Below, one piece after another: positions 23,736-31,460 of a stretch of DNA of 44,669 nt; positions within the stretch are counted from its first letter, which is position 1; each line of letters opens with the position of its first letter. Under the pieces are notes generated by a model, which saw nothing but the letters and a program-made list of their open reading frames with translations, searched no databases and was not told where the DNA came from. Source of the stretch: CAYFQB01 sp964345225. GTDB taxonomy: Bacteria; Nitrospirota; Thermodesulfovibrionia; Thermodesulfovibrionales; UBA6898. The stretch covers positions 1 to 44,669 of the forward strand of contig CAYFQB010000024.1 in assembly GCA_964345225.1 (NCBI GenBank), read 5' to 3'. The position numbers and the translations under genes were made by a program.

Positions 23736-25934
23736 ATGTCTAAGTTAATAGCCTCTGCGGCTATAAGAGGTGCAAATATTCTTGTAAAACATGCAGAAGA
23801 AATGCTCGAAAGTGCTATTTCAAAACATGGTGAAAGTTTTACATTTGAATTCCCTGATACTGCATTTTATCTCCCGATGATCTACGCTATGACCGGTTTT
23901 GCTGTAAAGACGTTAGGAGATATGAAGACAGCTCTTGAAAACACAAAGTCTCTGCTTCATGAAGAACCTGAAAAGGATCTCTGGAAGCCTTATCTTGGAG
24001 AAGCACTTGATTCAGGTATGGCAACGCTTTTTGCAGAAGAGATTATTCTGGCACTTCGTTATATAGAAGGACTTGAACCCGTGAAAGACCCAGAGACCGG
24101 GTATGAATACAATGGTTTTATCACAGATACTATACAGCGTAATTTGGGAATACAGCTTGTTGACGGCAGTATGCCAGGATTTGCAGCAATCATAGGTGCT
24201 GCACCAGATGATGAAACAGCAGTAAAGATTGTCAGAGAGCTTCAAGAAAAGAATATACTTATTTTTCTGTCCGGCCATGTAAATGGCAATAGCGTTACAA
24301 AACAGCTCTTGAGAAAAAATGTTGAGCTGGGATGGGATACATATATAGTTCCGCTTGGTCCGGATACAGAACATACACTTTATGCGCTGGACTGGTCTGT
24401 GAGGGCATCACTGATTTTTGGGGGTAAGAAGCCTGCTGATTATAAGGGACATCTTAAGTACACGAAGGACAGGGTCTTTGCCTTTGCCCTGGTTTTAGGC
24501 GATCTTGATGAAATAAAATGGACAACCGGAGCAGGAGCTATAAATATGGGTTATCCTGCAGTCTGTGATACAGATGTTCCTGTAATACATCCAACCGGTG
24601 TATGTACTTATGAGCATGTTGATAAAGAATTTGACCATGGAAAGATTGTCCAGAAGGCAATAGAGGTTAGAGGACTCAAGGTTATAGTAGAAAAACCGCC
24701 AATCCCTGTTTCATTTGGCTCTGCCTTCGAAGGCGAAAGAATAAGAAAGGAAGATATGTTCATTGAGTTTGGCGGGCAGAGGACTCCTGCTTTTGAATGG
24801 GTTAGGATGAGAGAACTCGATGAGATAGAAGACAACAAGGTAATTATAGTTGGAAAAGACTGGGAGAAGAGATTCGAACAGGGAGGTAAAATGCCCATTG
24901 GCATTGTTATAGAGGTTGCAGGACGAAAGATGCAAAAGGATTTTGAGTCAGTTATCGAGAGGAAAATACACTCAAATATTAACGAGGCACAGGGTGTATG
25001 GCATATGGGCCAGCGTGATATAAACTGGATAAGGATAAACCACAATGCTAAAAAGGAAGGTTTTACACTCGAACACATTGGCATCATACAGAATGTAATG
25101 ACACACAGCAGATTTAAGTCGATAGTCGACAAGGTTCAAACGACTATATACCTTGATGAAGAAGATGTACTCAGGGTACAGGAAGAGGCGAGGAAATCAT
25201 ACCATGAGCGTGACCAAAGAACTGCAGGCCTTACTGATGAGTCTGTAGATACCTTCTATTCATGTCTGCTCTGTCAGTCGTTTGCCCCAAGTCATGTATG
25301 TGTTATTACACCCGAAAGACTCGGGCTCTGTGGTGCATATAACTGGCTTGACGGAAAGGCTGCTTATGAGATAGACCCTACAGGGGGTAATCAGCCCATT
25401 TCAACAGGTGAGACACTGGATTCATTAAAAGGTAGATGGAGCGGTGTTGACGATTATCTTAGGAAGGCATCCGGTGGTGCTGTTGAGACTATGAATGCTT
25501 ATACAATAATGGACAACCCTATGACATCATGTGGATGTTTTGAGTGCATAGTTGCGATAGTACCCGAGGCAAACGGTGTTATGATAGTACAGCGTGGACA
25601 TACCGCCATGACACCTGTAGGTATGAAGTTCTCTACCCTTGCAGGTAGCGTTGGCGGTGGAATGCAGACCCCCGGCTTTATGGGGATAGGAAGAAACTTT
25701 ATTACAAGCAAAAAATTTCTGTATGCTGACGGGGGGTTAAAGAGAATCGTCTGGATGACTAAGAACCTTAAAGATGGCTTGAAAGAAGCATTTAATGAGC
25801 GTGCAGCAGAAGAGGGGGTGCCCGACCTTCTTGATAAGATTGCAGACGAGACTATAGCTGAGGATTCAGAGAAACTACTTGAGTTCCTTACAAACGTGGG
25901 ACATCCTGCGCTTGAGATGGAACCGATGCTATAA
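23736..25934 (+). CDS. acsB: Acetyl-CoA synthase (CO-methylating), beta subunit
   Basis: The 732-residue AcsB condenses CO, the corrinoid methyl group and CoA to acetyl-CoA at the nickel-iron A-cluster. It has the full bacterial length, including the N-terminal CODH-binding domain absent from archaeal CdhC. A-cluster cysteines are visible: CLLCQSFAPSHVC, GLCGAYNW and CGCFEC. The CoA and corrinoid-contact regions (GHVNGNS, TGVCTYEHVD) look intact. CAGGAGG precedes ATG 23736. A heptamer tract separates it from acsA. Confidence 0.97.
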   Translation: MSKLIASAAIRGANILVKHAEEMLESAISKHGESFTFEFPDTAFYLPMIYAMTGFAVKTLGDMKTALENTKSLLHEEPEKDLWKPYLGEALDSGMATLFAEEIILALRYIEGLEPVKDPETGYEYNGFITDTIQRNLGIQLVDGSMPGFAAIIGAAPDDETAVKIVRELQEKNILIFLSGHVNGNSVTKQLLRKNVELGWDTYIVPLGPDTEHTLYALDWSVRASLIFGGKKPADYKGHLKYTKDRVFAFALVLGDLDEIKWTTGAGAINMGYPAVCDTDVPVIHPTGVCTYEHVDKEFDHGKIVQKAIEVRGLKVIVEKPPIPVSFGSAFEGERIRKEDMFIEFGGQRTPAFEWVRMRELDEIEDNKVIIVGKDWEKRFEQGGKMPIGIVIEVAGRKMQKDFESVIERKIHSNINEAQGVWHMGQRDINWIRINHNAKKEGFTLEHIGIIQNVMTHSRFKSIVDKVQTTIYLDEEDVLRVQEEARKSYHERDQRTAGLTDESVDTFYSCLLCQSFAPSHVCVITPERLGLCGAYNWLDGKAAYEIDPTGGNQPISTGETLDSLKGRWSGVDDYLRKASGGAVETMNAYTIMDNPMTSCGCFECIVAIVPEANGVMIVQRGHTAMTPVGMKFSTLAGSVGGGMQTPGFMGIGRNFITSKKFLYADGGLKRIVWMTKNLKDGLKEAFNERAAEEGVPDLLDKIADETIAEDSEKLLEFLTNVGHPALEMEPML

Positions 25935-25935
25935 A

Positions 25936-25963
25936 GAAGTAAGGGGTAAGTAGTAAGTAGTAA
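25936..25963 (+). repeat. Heptamer tract between acsB and acsA
   Basis: Four units in register: GAAGTAA, GGGGTAA and two GTAGTAA. The tract starts two bases after the acsB stop and ends shortly before the acsA ribosome-binding site (GGAGGAA). It is the complement-strand form of the CTTACTT tracts. Confidence 0.85.
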
Positions 25964-25982
25964 ATAGAGGATTGGAGGAAAC

Positions 25983-27965
25983 ATGGCTGAGAATATAAAG
26001 AGCGGAAATAAAATAGCAGAGGATATTATAAAATGGGGTGAGGAGCATGGGATGGAGACCTGTTTTGACAGGGCACAGAGACTCAAACCATGCCCCATTG
26101 GTGCCACAGGAGCATGCTGCAAGATATGTCATATGGGACCATGCAGATTAGTCGGCAAGGATGCTGAAGAAGAGGCAAGGGGAGTTTGTGGTGCACCGCT
26201 TGCAACTGTCGTTTCAAGAAATCTGTTAAGAATTGCAGCAGCAGGAACAGCAGCCCATTCAGATCATGCAAGGGATATGGCGTTTCTCCTGCTGGCAGTG
26301 GCTAATGGAGAGACAAAGGATTTTAAGATTACCGATGTAAAGAAATTATACAGGGTTGCAGGAATTCTGGAAATAGAGTTCGAAGGACGTGATATCAATG
26401 ATGTTGCAAGGGATGTAGCCACAAAATTTATCGAAGACTTTGGACGCCAGAAGGGTGAGATTAATTATGTCAAGAGGGCACCTGCAAAGACCCAGGAGAG
26501 ATGGAAGAAATGGGGAATTACCCCGAGGGGTATAGATAGAGAAGTTACAGAGGCTATGCACCGTACTAATATAGGTGTTGACCATGATCCTGACAATCTC
26601 CTTCTGTGTGCACTTAAGGTATCACTGGCAGATGGCTGGGGTGGCTGTATGATTTCAACTGATCTAACCGATATACTCTTTGGAACTCCGTCTCCGGTTA
26701 AGGCAGAAGCGAGTTTCGGGATATTCAAAGAGGATGAAGTTAATATTATTGTACACGGGCACGAGCCAACACTTGCTGAAATTATTGTTGATGTAGTTTC
26801 AGATCCTGAGATAATTGAGTACGCAAAATCAAAGGGTGCAAAGGGGATTAACCTCGGCGGTATGTGCTGTACAGCAAACGAAGTGCTCATGAGGCACGGT
26901 ATTCCGACCGCCGGTGGTTTTACAAATCAGGAGCTTGGAGTTATGACAGGACTGATTGATGCATTAACAGTAGACGTACAATGCATTATGCCTGCTTTGA
27001 CAGAGATTTCCAAGAAATTTCATACAAAGGTTATTACGACATCTTACAAGGCAAAAATCCCGGGTGCTATTCACATAGAGTATGATGAACACAGGGCAAG
27101 AGAAGTAGCCAAAGAGATAGTAAAATTCGCCATAGATAATTTCCCCAATAGGAAAGTAGAGGGTAGTCACATTACTGATAAATCACCATTGATAGCAGGA
27201 TTTTCACACGAGTATATTGAATATATGCAGGGAGGTTCATGGAGGGCATCTTTCAGACCTCTTAATGATGCAATAATGGCAGGAAGGATTCGAGGTGTTG
27301 TCGGGCTTGCCGGCTGTGACAATCCGAGAGTCCCTGCAACGGGTCTTCACAGGTTCCTTGCCACAGAGCTGATTAAGAATGATGTACTTATTGTATCTAC
27401 AGGTTGTGGTTCTGCAGCGTGTGGTGTGGCAGGATATCTTACACCCGAAATGGCGCTGGAGAATGCAGGGCCGGGACTGAGGGAAGTATGCGAGGCCATA
27501 GGTATTCCACCTATACTGCATCTCGGTGCATGCGTTGATAATTCAAGGATTCTTACCATAGCAAGTGCCATGGCTGAAGAGGGCGGGCTTTCTGATGAGA
27601 TAGGAGGAATGCCTGCTGTCGGTATTGCACCTGAGTGGATGAGTGAGAAGGCGATTGCAATTGGATGCTATTTTGCAGCGTCCGGGGTGCCGGTTATATT
27701 CGGTGGCGAGTCACCTGTTGAGGCAAGTGAAGAAGTTACAAAGTTAATGACAGAGGTTTGGTTTGAGAGATTTATGGGTACCCTGATTTTTGAGCCTAAC
27801 CCTGAAAAGATATTGGAGCTTACACTCGATTTTATTGATAAAGCAAGGGAAAGACTGAAAATAAGGAAATATGAGCCTGGTAAATTTGGCGCGGAGAGAG
27901 TCCTTATGGATATGGCTGCAAGGCGTGAGCTTGAGAGGGCACAGAAAACACATAAAGGACTTTAG
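25983..27965 (+). CDS. acsA: Ni-Fe carbon monoxide dehydrogenase catalytic subunit
   Basis: The 660-residue CooS/AcsA reversibly reduces CO2 to CO at the C-cluster and feeds CO to AcsB. Cysteines for the D and B clusters lie in CPIGATGACCKICHMGPC and RGVCGAP. C-cluster ligands and acid-base residues are in AHSDHAR, VHGHEP, GMCCTANE, DVQCIMP, AGCDNPR, GCGSAACG, GACVDNSR and WMSEKAIAIG. All expected positions are present. GGAGGAA precedes ATG 25983. The nickel-insertion ATPase CooC/AcsF, often adjacent, is not in the window. Its position at the end of the acs cluster supports the biosynthetic ACS-linked form. Confidence 0.97.
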   Translation: MAENIKSGNKIAEDIIKWGEEHGMETCFDRAQRLKPCPIGATGACCKICHMGPCRLVGKDAEEEARGVCGAPLATVVSRNLLRIAAAGTAAHSDHARDMAFLLLAVANGETKDFKITDVKKLYRVAGILEIEFEGRDINDVARDVATKFIEDFGRQKGEINYVKRAPAKTQERWKKWGITPRGIDREVTEAMHRTNIGVDHDPDNLLLCALKVSLADGWGGCMISTDLTDILFGTPSPVKAEASFGIFKEDEVNIIVHGHEPTLAEIIVDVVSDPEIIEYAKSKGAKGINLGGMCCTANEVLMRHGIPTAGGFTNQELGVMTGLIDALTVDVQCIMPALTEISKKFHTKVITTSYKAKIPGAIHIEYDEHRAREVAKEIVKFAIDNFPNRKVEGSHITDKSPLIAGFSHEYIEYMQGGSWRASFRPLNDAIMAGRIRGVVGLAGCDNPRVPATGLHRFLATELIKNDVLIVSTGCGSAACGVAGYLTPEMALENAGPGLREVCEAIGIPPILHLGACVDNSRILTIASAMAEEGGLSDEIGGMPAVGIAPEWMSEKAIAIGCYFAASGVPVIFGGESPVEASEEVTKLMTEVWFERFMGTLIFEPNPEKILELTLDFIDKARERLKIRKYEPGKFGAERVLMDMAARRELERAQKTHKGL

Positions 27966-28183
27966 TTAAGTAAGCACTAAGAAGTAAGGAGTGAGGAGCT
28001 TTATAAATTCGGGAATTCAGGGATTAAGGAATTCAGGAATTAACGAATATAGTGCAAGGATTAGGGAGTAAGGAGTAAAAAAGAACGATATGCGCTTTAC
28101 GACCAGTAAGGAGTGTAGGAAAATTGATTGAGAATAAGCTTTTTTATGTATTGTGCTTACTGCCTACTGCTTACTATTTACTA
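27965..28183 (+). repeat. Repeat-filled spacer between acsA and the NuoE-like gene
   Basis: The 232-base spacer is mostly short-unit repeats: five AAGAAGT-type heptamers (27965-27999), five AATTCAGG-type octamers (28006-28045), GAGTAAG units (28059-28079) and, in the opposite orientation, four CTTACTG-type heptamers (28156-28183). No gene is seen. GGAGGATAG for the next gene follows at once. Confidence 0.8.
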
Positions 28184-28197
28184 TATTTGGAGGATAG

Positions 28198-28683
28198 ATG
28201 AAGGTAGAAGAGTTGAATGTTGATGAGATGATCGGCAGAGTCGGTGATATACTCACTGAAAATGAAAGGAAAAGAGGAGTTCTTATACACACATTCCACA
28301 GAATCCAGCAGGATTACGGTTATCTTCCTGGAGAAGTATTAAGCACACTTTCTAAAAAGCTTGATCTGCCGCTTGCTGAAATTTACAGTGTCGCAAGTTT
28401 CTATAAACAGTTCCACTTTTCACCGAGGGGAAGAAAAATTGTCAGGGTATGCATGGGTACAGCCTGTCATGTAAGGGGTGGAAAGAATGTCCTTAATGCA
28501 ATTGAAAAAGAGTTTAATATTAAACAGGGTGAGACTACTGAGGATCTTGAAATGACTCTCGAGACTGTTGGTTGTGTCGGATGCTGCGGGTTGGCACCTG
28601 TTGTAACAGTGAATGAGGAAGTTAGCGGTGACTTGGGACCAAAAAAAATTAAATCTTTAATTAGATCTATAAAAGAGGATTAG
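28198..28683 (+). CDS. NuoE/HydC-like 2Fe-2S subunit of an NADH-linked complex
   Basis: The 161-residue thioredoxin-fold protein has NuoE-type ligands: CMGTACH near residue 85 and GCVGCCG near residue 127. The N-terminal helical region contains GVLIHTFHRIQQDYGYLP. In NADH-dependent complexes this subunit sits beside the flavin subunit; in bifurcating HydABC it is HydC. ATG 28198 follows GGAGGATAG. It lies one base before the NuoF-like gene. Complex I membrane genes are absent here, so it belongs to a soluble complex. Confidence 0.92.
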   Translation: MKVEELNVDEMIGRVGDILTENERKRGVLIHTFHRIQQDYGYLPGEVLSTLSKKLDLPLAEIYSVASFYKQFHFSPRGRKIVRVCMGTACHVRGGKNVLNAIEKEFNIKQGETTEDLEMTLETVGCVGCCGLAPVVTVNEEVSGDLGPKKIKSLIRSIKED

Positions 28684-28684
28684 A

Positions 28685-30595
28685 ATGAATAACAGACTTG
28701 GAAGCTTGAATGAACTTAAAGACCTGAGAAACAAACTTCAGGAGGAGACCTTCAGACCTGGCATAAACAGGGCCAGGGTATGTTGTGGAACTGCCTGTCT
28801 CGCAACAGGTTCCAAGAAGATTGTTAAGGCATTTGAAGAGGAATCAGCCCGAAAAGGCGTTGATATTGAACTTGTCAAGACCGGATGCCAGGGCCTCTGC
28901 CAGAAAGGCCCTGTTATGAGAATCGAACCATACGGTTTCTTCTATCAGAAGGTATCAGGCAGACATGTCAGTAACATAGTCTCAAGTACATTTTCTATAG
29001 GAGCTCCTGTAAGGGAACTGCTTTACAGAGATTCCTTCCTCAGCGAACCTGTAGATAGCGTGGAAGATGTGCCTTTTTATAAAAAGCAGATTAGGGTTGC
29101 TTTGAGGAATAATGGCATGATAGACCCTAACAATATAATGCATTATATTACAGTCGGCGGATACAGTGCGATCGAGAAGGTGTTCAGGTCAATGACTCCT
29201 GATGAAGTGCTGGCTGAAATTGACAAGGCTAACCTGAGGGGCAGGGGTGGAGCAGGATTCCCAGCTGGCAGAAAATGGGCTCACTCCAAAAAGTCTCCTA
29301 CCAAGATAAAACTTGTTGTTGCTAATGGAGATGAAGGAGACCCTGGAGCTTTTATGGACAGGTCAATTATGGAGGGTGACCCACACAGCCTGCTAGAAGG
29401 TATGTTGATATGCGCTTATGTTCTTGATGCACATTACGGCTTTATATACGTAAGGCATGAGTATCCACTTGCTGTCAAGAATTTAAGGGTAGCCATAAAA
29501 CAGGCAGAGGAGATGGGGCTGCTTGGTAAAGATATACTGGGCACGGGATTTGATTTTACAGTTGACTTGAGAGAGGGTGCAGGTGCATTTGTATGCGGTG
29601 AATCAACAGCCCTGGTCGCATCTCTTGAGGGCGAAAGGGGATTCCCGAGACCGAGACCACCGAGGCTTTCTGAACCCGGAGGCGGCCCATGGGGCTATAT
29701 AACTAACCTCAATAATATCGAGACTTATGTATGCGTTCCCCAGATAATTGAGAAGGGCGCTGACTGGTTTCTCAGCATAGGCACACCGAAATCATCCGGG
29801 ACAAAGGTCTTTGCACTCACGGGCAAGGTTGTCAATACAGGACTTGTCGAGGTGCCGATGGGGGTAACACTCAGGGAGATAATTTATGATATAGGCGGAG
29901 GAATTATGTTCAATAAGGAGTTTAAGGCTGTACAGACAGGCGGGCCTTCAGGCGGTTGTCTGCCAGCCTCTCTCCTTGACCTCCCTGTTGATTTCGATTC
30001 ATTAACCGAGGCAGGCTCGATGATGGGTTCCGGCGGTATGGTTGTGATGGATGAGGATAACTGCATGGTAGATATAGCTAAATTCTTCCTTTCTTTCACA
30101 CAGTCTGAGTCATGCGGGAAATGCCCGCCATGCAGGATAGGGACTTACCATATGCTTCAGTTACTCGAGAAGATAACGTCAGGCAATGGAGAGGAAGGGG
30201 ATATTGAGAAACTCGAATATCTTGGAAACAAGATAAAAGATACAGCTCTCTGCGGCCTGGGTACAAGTGCCCCTAACCCTGTGCTTTCTACTATCAGATA
30301 TTTCAGGGAGGAATATGAGGAGCATATCAGGGATAAATACTGCCGGGCAAAGGTATGCAGCGGTCTCGGTATGTTCGTAATAGATAATGAAGAATGTTTC
30401 CTGTGCGGACTCTGCAAAGAGGCGTGCGCATTTGATGCTGTAAAGGAAACAAGGAGAAATTTTTTCATTGATCAGGATTATTGCACAAAATGCATGGCAT
30501 GCTTTACAGCATGTCCGATTGGCGCTGTTAGGATAGAAAAACAGAAAAGAAAGTCAGAAGTTAAGGTTAACCCGCATGAGGCGGGTAAAGGTTAG
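28685..30595 (+). CDS. NuoF/HydB-like NADH- and FMN-binding subunit with extra Fe-S domains
   Basis: The 636-residue protein has three parts. Residues ~30-115 are a thioredoxin-like 2Fe-2S domain (RVCCGTACLATG, GCQGLCQKGP). The NuoF core has GRGGAGFPAGRKW, NGDEGDPGAFMDRS and the 4Fe-4S site SCGKCPPCRIGTYH with a later LCGLG. Residues ~570-625 are two 4Fe-4S ferredoxin motifs (CFLCGLCKEAC, CTKCMACFTAC). This is the HydB/HndC layout of electron-bifurcating hydrogenases rather than the shorter complex I NuoF. The final residues (VNPHEAGKG) are encoded by a CCCGC-GCGGG hairpin that begins the downstream repeat block. Confidence 0.93.
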   Translation: MNNRLGSLNELKDLRNKLQEETFRPGINRARVCCGTACLATGSKKIVKAFEEESARKGVDIELVKTGCQGLCQKGPVMRIEPYGFFYQKVSGRHVSNIVSSTFSIGAPVRELLYRDSFLSEPVDSVEDVPFYKKQIRVALRNNGMIDPNNIMHYITVGGYSAIEKVFRSMTPDEVLAEIDKANLRGRGGAGFPAGRKWAHSKKSPTKIKLVVANGDEGDPGAFMDRSIMEGDPHSLLEGMLICAYVLDAHYGFIYVRHEYPLAVKNLRVAIKQAEEMGLLGKDILGTGFDFTVDLREGAGAFVCGESTALVASLEGERGFPRPRPPRLSEPGGGPWGYITNLNNIETYVCVPQIIEKGADWFLSIGTPKSSGTKVFALTGKVVNTGLVEVPMGVTLREIIYDIGGGIMFNKEFKAVQTGGPSGGCLPASLLDLPVDFDSLTEAGSMMGSGGMVVMDEDNCMVDIAKFFLSFTQSESCGKCPPCRIGTYHMLQLLEKITSGNGEEGDIEKLEYLGNKIKDTALCGLGTSAPNPVLSTIRYFREEYEEHIRDKYCRAKVCSGLGMFVIDNEECFLCGLCKEACAFDAVKETRRNFFIDQDYCTKCMACFTACPIGAVRIEKQKRKSEVKVNPHEAGKG

Positions 30596-30763
30596 GGTTA
30601 CGAAGCCCGTATCGTCTATTGGTTACGTCTTTCGGCTTTTTCACGTTACCCTTATACGTAACCGAAACGGGCATCGTTACCATTACCGTTGGCGTTAGCT
30701 ATAAGAAAACGCTCCCTGTAAAGTAGAAAAGCTTACTTGACAGGGCGGGCATCGTTACCGTTG
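30571..30763. repeat. GTTACG-rich composite element (copy C with inverted arm and hairpin)
   Basis: The block starts with hairpin CCCGC (30571-30575) and GCGGG (30581-30585) inside the preceding gene. GTTACG copy C follows at 30596-30640, then an inverted copy at 30655-30690 (ACGTAACCGAAACGGGC, then ATCGTTACC). A hairpin CCCTGTAAAGTA (30714-30725) with TACTTGACAGGG (30734-30745) comes next, and a last partial word GGGCATCGTTACCGTT at ~30748-30763. The two copies in opposite orientation could fold into one long stem. It fills the 199-base spacer before the next gene. Confidence 0.7.
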
Positions 30764-30794
30764 CCTAAAGACTTTAATTGTATCTGGAGATGGT

Positions 30795-31421
30795 ATGAGT
30801 GATATAAAGGACGAGATAGAGCAAGAAGAAAGCGGTAAAAAGGGCATGAAAGATGTCTTCAAGGCTGTTGAAGGCATCAAGTGCGTAGTCAAGAAGTCAT
30901 CGAAGTTTGTGGAGGAGTTTCTTTCAGAGCCCATGTGCGGAAGGTGCCTCCCGTGTTCGCTCGGAAGTTATGAGGCGATGGTCAGATTGAAAAGAATTAC
31001 AGCCGGTATTGGTACAGAGGAAGATGTCCATGCTCTTCAGAGGATTGGAGTGCAGATGTTATTCGGTTCCATGTGTAAAAAAGGCAAAGATACGGCAAAA
31101 TTTCTCCTTGAATCATTGAATACCGAAGCCTATAAAGAACATCTCGAAAAAAGGTGTAATGAGAGGGAATGTCTTTCTCTTGATATATACACGATAATTA
31201 CAGAGAAATGCACATTGTGCGGTTTATGCAGTGAAGCCTGCAAGTATAATGCAATCATGGGTGAAAAGAAGGTTTCTTATCTTTCAGGATATCTGCCTTT
31301 TGAGATAAGACAGAAAAGATGCGTCAAATGCGGTGACTGTGTACCAGCATGTCCATATGGCGCCATAGAAGTAACACACGAAGAAATAAAGGCTGAGGCT
31401 GAGGTTGAGGTCGAGGCTTAG
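30795..31421 (+). CDS. Stand-alone NuoF C-terminal-type Fe-S protein (no flavin domain)
   Basis: The 208-residue protein aligns with only the last third of the NuoF-like protein encoded just upstream. Its N3-type site reads MCGRCLPCSLGSYE with a later Cys in GSMCKKG, and two 4Fe-4S motifs follow (CTLCGLCSEAC, CVKCGDCVPAC). The FMN/NADH domain is absent. It could hold three 4Fe-4S clusters and act as an electron-transfer subunit, probably from duplication of the neighbouring gene. The tail AEAEVEVEA is encoded by degenerate GGCTGA hexamers. The start at ATG 30795 follows TGGAGATGGT. Confidence 0.8.
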   Translation: MSDIKDEIEQEESGKKGMKDVFKAVEGIKCVVKKSSKFVEEFLSEPMCGRCLPCSLGSYEAMVRLKRITAGIGTEEDVHALQRIGVQMLFGSMCKKGKDTAKFLLESLNTEAYKEHLEKRCNERECLSLDIYTIITEKCTLCGLCSEACKYNAIMGEKKVSYLSGYLPFEIRQKRCVKCGDCVPACPYGAIEVTHEEIKAEAEVEVEA

Positions 31422-31426
31422 ATTTA
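31391..31426 (+). repeat. GGCTGA-type hexamer tract spanning a stop codon
   Basis: Six 6-base units run in register (GGCTGA twice, then GGTTGA, GGTCGA, GGCTTA and GATTTA). They encode the acidic AE/VE tail and include the TAG stop at 31419-31421. A similar hexamer tract (TATAGG type) lies in the spacer at 15461-15490. Confidence 0.75.
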
Positions 31427-31460
31427 GATGTTTTTTTTGATAAGTATATAGGAGGAAAGC

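Noticed and set aside
20110..27965. Archaeal-type CdhABCDE complex
   Set aside because: AcsB has the long bacterial form with N-terminal domain, there is an AcsE methyltransferase, and no CdhB epsilon subunit is seen.
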